Of a DNA stretch of 64,000 nt, positions 58,768 through 64,000 are shown piece by piece. Source of the DNA: Adenophora triphylla var. japonica (lineage: Eukaryota; Streptophyta; Magnoliopsida; Asterales; Campanulaceae); the NCBI GenBank assembly GCA_022495995.1, contig JAFEMH010000529.1, forward strand, positions 434,001 through 498,000, given 5' to 3'. Under the pieces are notes generated by a model. That model saw nothing but the letters and a program-made list of their open reading frames with translations, did no database searches and was not told the origin of the DNA. Every line of letters begins with the position of its first letter. Position 1 is the stretch's first letter. The position numbers and the translations under genes are program-made.

Positions 58768-60257
58768 TGCCTCCGAGGAAAAATTTATTACCAGTCGGGG
58801 CTCTAACCCTAAAGGAAGAGGGTTGGCAAAACCAACCGCCAAATGGGGTAAAGAGAGATTGATCATAATATGGAATAATTATGAGTCAACCGGTTGGTGG
58901 GAAATGGCACAATTAGCTACTCGAGATAGGAATTTTTGCTAAAAATGGGGAACATTTCCCATTAACTAATGAGTGGTCTCGAGATGAATCACGAGTGCAT
59001 AAATAACGTATGGAATGACGTTACGGTAAGTTGTAATCCATATTTCTTACATATATCTCTAGTACGTAGTCAAAAGTCTTATGCTTCTCTAACAATTGAT
59101 TTTTTTCTTTGTTGAATTGTGTATATAGGAAAATACAAATGCTCCTCAGGAGTATTTCCGGTTATGGCTCTTTCTCTCGCTAAAGCGTGGCGTATTTGGA
59201 AATACAATGTGAGACAAGCATATAATAAGTATTATATAGTTATGAATATTACTCGGTTATGACTTCGTTATGAATATTGACTCGATTATGAATATTATTA
59301 CTCGGTTGAAACTTGACATTATAAGATGTATCAATCGACGAAGACGCATTGGCTCACCCACCCCGTGGGTGCGTTGCGAATCAATGGGCTGCACTTGTTG
59401 CGATGTGGGGTACGCCCAAGGCTCGGGTATATTTCAAATTAATCTCAATCTATTATCGTGAATGTCTTATATAAGTAGTCAAATTAATACTAATATTATC
59501 TTTTTTTTTCCAGAAATATCGAAACAAATAAATTGAATCGAGAAAAACAATCGTGCACTGAATAGGACCGGAAAAACGTCCCATCCCAAAGTCATCAAAG
59601 AGGTTTGTCATCGTTCAATTTAGTTCTCGGTTGTCAATTCAATTAATGTTTCTTTTTGTATCGTATATAAATATTATTTTTTTTGTCAAATGATTCTATT
59701 ATAAATTGTAGAGAGGCGACGAGGGATTACCAAGCGATCGCTTAAGCGTTTTCATACATACGCGCACGGGCAAAACACCCGCAGATCAAGCCACCACTCA
59801 AATGATTGTAAGTTAAAGTTTCAACCTTTTACATTTCGGTTTTGTTATTCTATAGAATACTTTTTCATTTCTAACTTCATTTTCATAATATTAATTAAAG
59901 TTAAAACATTTATATTGAACATGTTGTTTTTGTTACGCAAACGCTTAATGATGCGGTTGAGGAGGCTGCCGAGAGGACTCTCCGCGGCGCGTGAAAATAT
60001 TTTTGTTGGTATGTTTGGCTCTGATGACCATGGGAGAGTTCGATGTATGGGAGGCGGTGCTGAACAAAACTAAGGTGTTTGGTAAATCCCAACCTTCTCG
60101 AGGCAGTGTAGCGGAGGCGGTGGCGGGGGTCGAGCGGATTTTGAAAGACAACTTGAGGAGGAACGCCGAAAAAATGAGGATGAACGCCTTAAGTTACAAC
60201 AACAAATTGATGAATTGAAACGTTGGATGGAACGACGTGGAAATGACGGTAATGAAT
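58768..60257 (+). pseudogene. CACTA Transposase_24 (Ptta/En/Spm family) gene
   Basis: Begins MTDMPPRKN. The diagnostic region is split into small exons or frames: CVANQWAALVAMWGTPKAR (about 59360-59427), NIETNKLNREKQSC (59517-59560), FIHTRTGKTPADQATTQM (about 59750-59805), then LNDAVEEAAERTL and GRVRCMGGGAEQN, and a Glu/Lys/Gln-rich coiled coil to the end (LQQQIDELKRWMERRGN). This is the Transposase_24 family, found as the second gene of plant CACTA elements and probably a DNA-binding partner of TNP2. Stops between parts suggest decay even allowing for introns. Confidence 0.8.
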
Positions 60258-60499
60258 AGGTGTTCGTGGATTTTAGACATTGTATATTTTGGATACATTC
60301 AACAACTAATAACTTTTTGTATAATGGTTATTATGTATGGATACATTCAACATTAATTGTGTTAATATGTAGATTGTAAATATTGATTGCATTTGTGTAT
60401 TTTTTGTTATATTGTGTGTGTACGGAGTTGAATTTGGTTTTTGTGAACGTATTTTTGGGGAAAATGAATTATACAAAGCTGGGGAAAAAAAAAAATAGG

Positions 60500-61005
60500 A
60501 TTATTTACGGCGGTGACTAAATCCGCCGTATAAACCTAGGGACGACTCGTGCCCAAAGGGGGACGAGGGAACCGATAGGGGGTGTAAATGGGACGACTCG
60601 TGCCATGTTGGGCCAGTCGTCCCTATTTAGTTATTTACGGCGGATATAGTGACCGCCGTATAAAAGTCCCATGGACTGACTCGTTTGGACGAGGGAACAC
60701 AGTGGGGGTGCAAGCTGGGACGACTCGTCACGGAGCGGACGACTCGTCTCTTATTTACGGCGGTTACACATTCCGCCGTATAAAGATCACTCAAATACGC
60801 CATTTTATACGTATGTATTCCATTTATATACGGCGGTGGTATATCACGTAGTATATAGTATATACGGCGGTTTCCCCGCCGTATATAGTATATACGGCGA
60901 TGATTTATACGGGGATCTATTTACGGCGGCTAGTCCGCCGTAAATACTATATACGGCGGGGCGCGTATTATTTACGGCGGATTTTAACCGCCGTAAATAA
61001 GCCTG
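60500..61005. repeat. CACTA right subterminal repeats
   Basis: Many copies of TTTACGGCGG, TATACGGCGG and complements, mirroring the left end. Between them (60540-60760) a second motif GACGACTCGT occurs about five times. Confidence 0.85.
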
Positions 61006-61017
61006 TTTCTTGTAGTG

Positions 61018-61395
61018 CAATTTGCAATTGGAAGGATATATCATGTGCCGGTCGACTGTGGGAAATTGTACTACTTGAGGATTATGTTGAATCATAAAGA
61101 CGGTTGCAAAAATTTTGAAGATTTGAGAACCGTTGATCATGTTGTCTGTAAGGACTTTAAATCAGCTTGCTATGCCTTGGGTTTGTTAGATGACGACAAG
61201 GAATATGTCGATGCAATAAAAGAAGCAGCTGGTTGAAAAATGTCTGTAGCCTTAAGGAGACTATTTGTTGCCCTATTACTGTCTAATTCCATGACTATGT
61301 CGCACGAGGTATGAGATAAGACTTGGGAGGAACTTTCCGATGACATGGAATACAACTATAGGAAACTGCACAATAATTCGGATAAGTTTATCATC
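61018..61395 (+). pseudogene. Helitron Rep-helicase, central part (right of CACTA insertion)
   Basis: Continues the frame broken at 49450: FAIGRIYHVPVDCGKLYYLR, then KNFEDLRTVDHVV, ACYALGLLDDDKEYVDAIKE. A TGA at 61234-61236 and a further stop near 61312 interrupt it; similarity continues through KTWEELSDDMEYNYRKLH. Confidence 0.85.
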
Positions 61396-62068
61396 TTTAA
61401 ATCTAATATATGTTTTCATTTAATATTACATATATTTATATTTTTTCTCTAATATATAATCTAATTACAAATTCTTATAAACACACAATTCTAATTTTTT
61501 TCTCTAACCGTAATTAAAGTAAAATATACTGGATATTTGTTCTACTTTCAATAGTGTACTCCGACCATATGGCGAAAATATTCACCACTCCATTCGTCCC
61601 GCATTAATTATCTAATATGGATATTACATACATGTTTATGCTTTGATCGAATATTTGAGAGATAAAGTTGATTGTAGTACATTTTTTAAATTTGTACTTC
61701 CTCCGTGTCGCACAAATTTGTTATCAATTTTATTTACAAAATATAGTTTTGTTATTGGTTGGAGAACAAATTTATTGGTTATTTAATATTTACAAATGAA
61801 CGTAATCCCACCGTCTCACAGTAATAGTATCATCCTTTCCTCCCGCACTAATTTTCATGTAGAGATATTATATAATCATAATGCATTTTGTCAAATATAT
61901 TGAGTTTCAAGTTTTAACGTTTAATTTAAGAACATATATTATTTTGTACTCCCTATATGTTTTATCTTATATATGTAGTATACGTATATATATAATTTGT
62001 ATTCCTTTAATTATTATTATATTAACTATTGGATATATATTTAATTTAATTTTTTCATAATTGTGCCA
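61396..62068. other. AT-rich intron-like stretch in the Rep-helicase gene
   Basis: Very AT-rich, no coding. It lies between conserved helicase parts, ends in a GCCAG acceptor, and is probably an intron enlarged by small insertions. Confidence 0.45.
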
Positions 62069-64000
62069 GGATTGAAACTAAACGAAGAACAGAAGAAGAA
62101 TCTTACTTTAGCAGAAATTGAAAAGATATTGATTCAAAATGGAAGTAGCCTGCATAAGTTTACAAATATGCCTAAGCCGATCAACTCTGCAATTGAGGAT
62201 GCACAAAACAGGTATATTTTAGATGAAACGTCATATGAAATAGAAGAGATGAAGGCTGAGCACGCCAGGTTGTATAAACAACTCACGGCTGAGCAGAAGA
62301 GAGTATATGAAGAAATCATGTCAGCTGTCGATAGTGGAAATGGTGGAGTATTCTTCCTGTATGGTTATGGAGGGACGGGAAAGAGGTTTATGTGGAAGAC
62401 ATTATGTGTTACATTACGGATGTAGAGGAAGATTGTAGTAGCAGTTGCATCCGGTGGTATTTCTTCATTATTACTTCCCGGAGGTAGGACTGCCCATTCT
62501 AAATTTGGTATACCTTTACAGCTTGATGAGACTTCCATGTGTAGCAAACTTAAGCCAGGTTCTGATGAGGCAGAGTTACTTCAAAAAACATTGCTTATTA
62601 TTTGGGACGAATCTCCAATGGCACATAAACACTGCTTTGAGGCGCTTGATCGTAGCTTGAGAGATATTATCCGTGGCCCTGATAGACGGTTATGTGATAA
62701 GCCGTTTGGTGGTAAGGTTGTGATATTTGAAGTAGATTTCAGACAAATTCTTTCGGTCGTACCTATGGGTAGCAGAAATGATATTGTGCATGCTTCACTA
62801 TGTTCATCGACACTATGGAATGAATGCAAAGTACTAAGGTTAACACAAAATATGAGATTACAATATATACGTATCTCTATTTTAAAAATTATAATAAAGC
62901 TAAAATATAATATTTTAGGTAGGGTGGTTCGTCTTCTTCGGATGTTGAGGATATTAGATCTTTTGCAAATTGGTTATTATTCGTTGGTGATGGGACTGCT
63001 GGTGATAAGTAACAATTGCTTTTAAGATATAGATACATATTTTATCCATTGGTTATTACTACCTCTGTCTCAAAAGCCTTACTACCTTTGTTGCAATTTA
63101 TGTACTATATTCGTCTTAATATTAGTAAAAACTGCGTCATAATTTTCCGGTCTTCTCTCAATTTTAATATTGATTTTTACTTCCTTTTTAAGTTCATATT
63201 TTTACTAATATTTATTTATTATATGTTGGTTATTATTGCAGGTGATAAGAACCATGGTGAAGTTGAAATCAAAATACCAGATGATATATTGATAAGAGAT
63301 TCTGTCAATACCATCTCAGCTATCGTGGATTGCATATACCCGAACTTAATGCAGAATAAAGATATTGATGAATTTTTCCAGAATCGGGATATACTTGCAC
63401 TAACAAATAAGATTGTTGACAGTATTAATGAGTATGTTATGTCGCTCTTTCCTAGAAAAGAAGTGGAATACATGAGTTTAAAGACGAAGAATTTAACCAA
63501 TCAGCCGAAGATATATTTTCAACTGAATTCCTAAACACCATCAAGTGCTCTGAAATACCTAATCACATACTGAAGCTAAAGATTGGATGTGTCGTCATGT
63601 TGTTACGAAATATAGATCAAACTTCAGAATTGTGTAACGGTACAAGATTAATCGTTACAAATCTAGGTACGCAAATAAATTTTGTTAGTATATAATTATA
63701 CATTTATACGATTAATTATTTGATTATTTGACATAAAACATACTGTTATTTTAATATATATATATAGGTAAGCACGTTGTCGATCGGTAATGTTGTCCGA
63801 AAAGAATGTTGGTAAGAAGGTGTTGATACCGATGATGATTATGTCACCTTCTGATACTACAAAATTCCCGGTTAGGTTTCAACGGAGACAATTCCCACTG
63901 ACCGTTTCTTTTGCAACGACGATAAATAAAAGTCAGGGACAGTCGCTCGCTCATGTTGACCTTTTTCTTCCAAGACCAGTATTTAGTCATGGACAATTAT
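62069..64000 (+). pseudogene. Helitron Rep-helicase, Pif1-type helicase domain (runs off the window)
   Basis: Walker A region is LYGYGGTGKRF, with Arg where Thr/Ser is normal. Walker B is LIIWDESPM. The expected GGDFRQ motif reads FEVDFRQIL. After an intron-like gap near 62870-62915 come DVEDIRSFANWLLFVGDGTA, then 63241 on (GDKNHGEVEIKIPDDILIRD), LKIGCVVMLLRNID, and VSFATTINKSQGQSLAHVDL near 63900-63960. A TAG at about 62423 and frame changes occur. Pif1-type helicases unwind DNA during rolling-circle Helitron transposition; the changed motifs suggest an inactive enzyme. Confidence 0.88.

Larger units (their letters stand above)
49451..61017 (+). mobile_element. CACTA (En/Spm) transposon inserted in the Helitron
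   Basis: Ends CACTACAAGAAA (49451-49462) and TTTCTTGTAGTG (61006-61017) are perfect 12-bp inverted repeats. The 3-bp duplication CAA lies at 49448-49450 and 61018-61020. Length is 11,567 bp. Subterminal repeats of TTTACGGCGG/TATACGGCGG fill both ends. Contents are a decayed TNP2 transposase, an Athila-ORF1-like gene and a Transposase_24 gene, all on the plus strand. The ends are intact but the TNP2 frame is broken many times. Confidence 0.95.
44446..64000 (+). mobile_element. Helitron (RPA-carrying), continuing beyond the window; contains a nested CACTA element
   Basis: The 5' end reads TCTACTATATATAATAGCAA after an A (44445), the standard plant Helitron 5' signature. Inside are an RPA70-like gene and Rep-helicase sequences, the gene set of plant Helitrons. 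Excluding the CACTA insertion about 8 kb lies in the window. The 3' hairpin and CTRRT end must lie to the right of 64000. Coding regions are decayed. Confidence 0.88.

Overview
This window is nuclear DNA of a flowering plant, probably a eudicot. The evidence is an intron-containing leucine-rich-repeat gene with clean GT-AG exons, plant oxysterol-binding-protein and acyl-CoA-oxidase fragments, and plant transposon families (Stowaway, Tourist, hAT, CACTA, Helitron, Tat-type Ty3/gypsy). About 5 kb is a host gene. Nearly everything else is nested transposable elements and debris.

Layout. 1-5.2 kb: upstream tandem palindromes, then a five-exon gene resembling plant STK11-interacting-protein-like LRR proteins. 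Intron 2 carries a Stowaway-type MITE inside another one, and the 3' end of the coding region looks lost after an in-frame TAG. 5.6-10.1 kb: a non-autonomous hAT element (8-bp duplication) with a MITE inside, a Tourist-like MITE, and an inverted-repeat element full of TGCCAGT motifs. 10.5-20.7 kb: a MITE split by a 9.9-kb Tat-lineage Ty3/gypsy retrotransposon on the minus strand. It has 5-bp target duplications, LTRs about 2% different, gag-protease, reverse transcriptase, two RNase H regions and integrase. It also holds an intact-looking four-exon antisense gene and an array of four hairpins. 21.9-37.5 kb: an older LTR element with decayed gag modules, no visible pol, and a 3' part made of several minisatellites.

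37.5-43.2 kb: a mosaic of host gene pieces. It holds a zf-RVT fragment, an acyl-CoA oxidase 3' pseudogene interrupted by a Tourist-like element with a 600-bp microsatellite, a 343-bp second copy of that pseudogene, an oxysterol-binding-protein-related exon, and two Helitron-type 3' termini. The arrangement fits Helitron gene capture by terminator read-through. 44.4-64.0 kb: a Helitron whose 5' end is at 44446 and which runs off the window. It carries a decayed RPA70-like gene and a Rep-helicase gene lacking the HUH nuclease part. That helicase gene is split by an 11.6-kb CACTA element (49451-61017, CAA duplication), which brings a decayed TNP2 transposase, an Athila-ORF1-like gene and a Transposase_24 gene.

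The elements can be ordered: Helitron before CACTA; MITE before Tat element; acyl-CoA oxidase exon before the Tourist-like insertion. The most notable observations are a tobamovirus-type leaky stop context between protease and reverse transcriptase, the intact spliced antisense gene, the hairpin array with matched stem changes, and the Helitron capture structure. No tRNA, rRNA or CRISPR was seen. Many reading frames are broken by single-base indels, so assembly error cannot be excluded for individual frameshifts.
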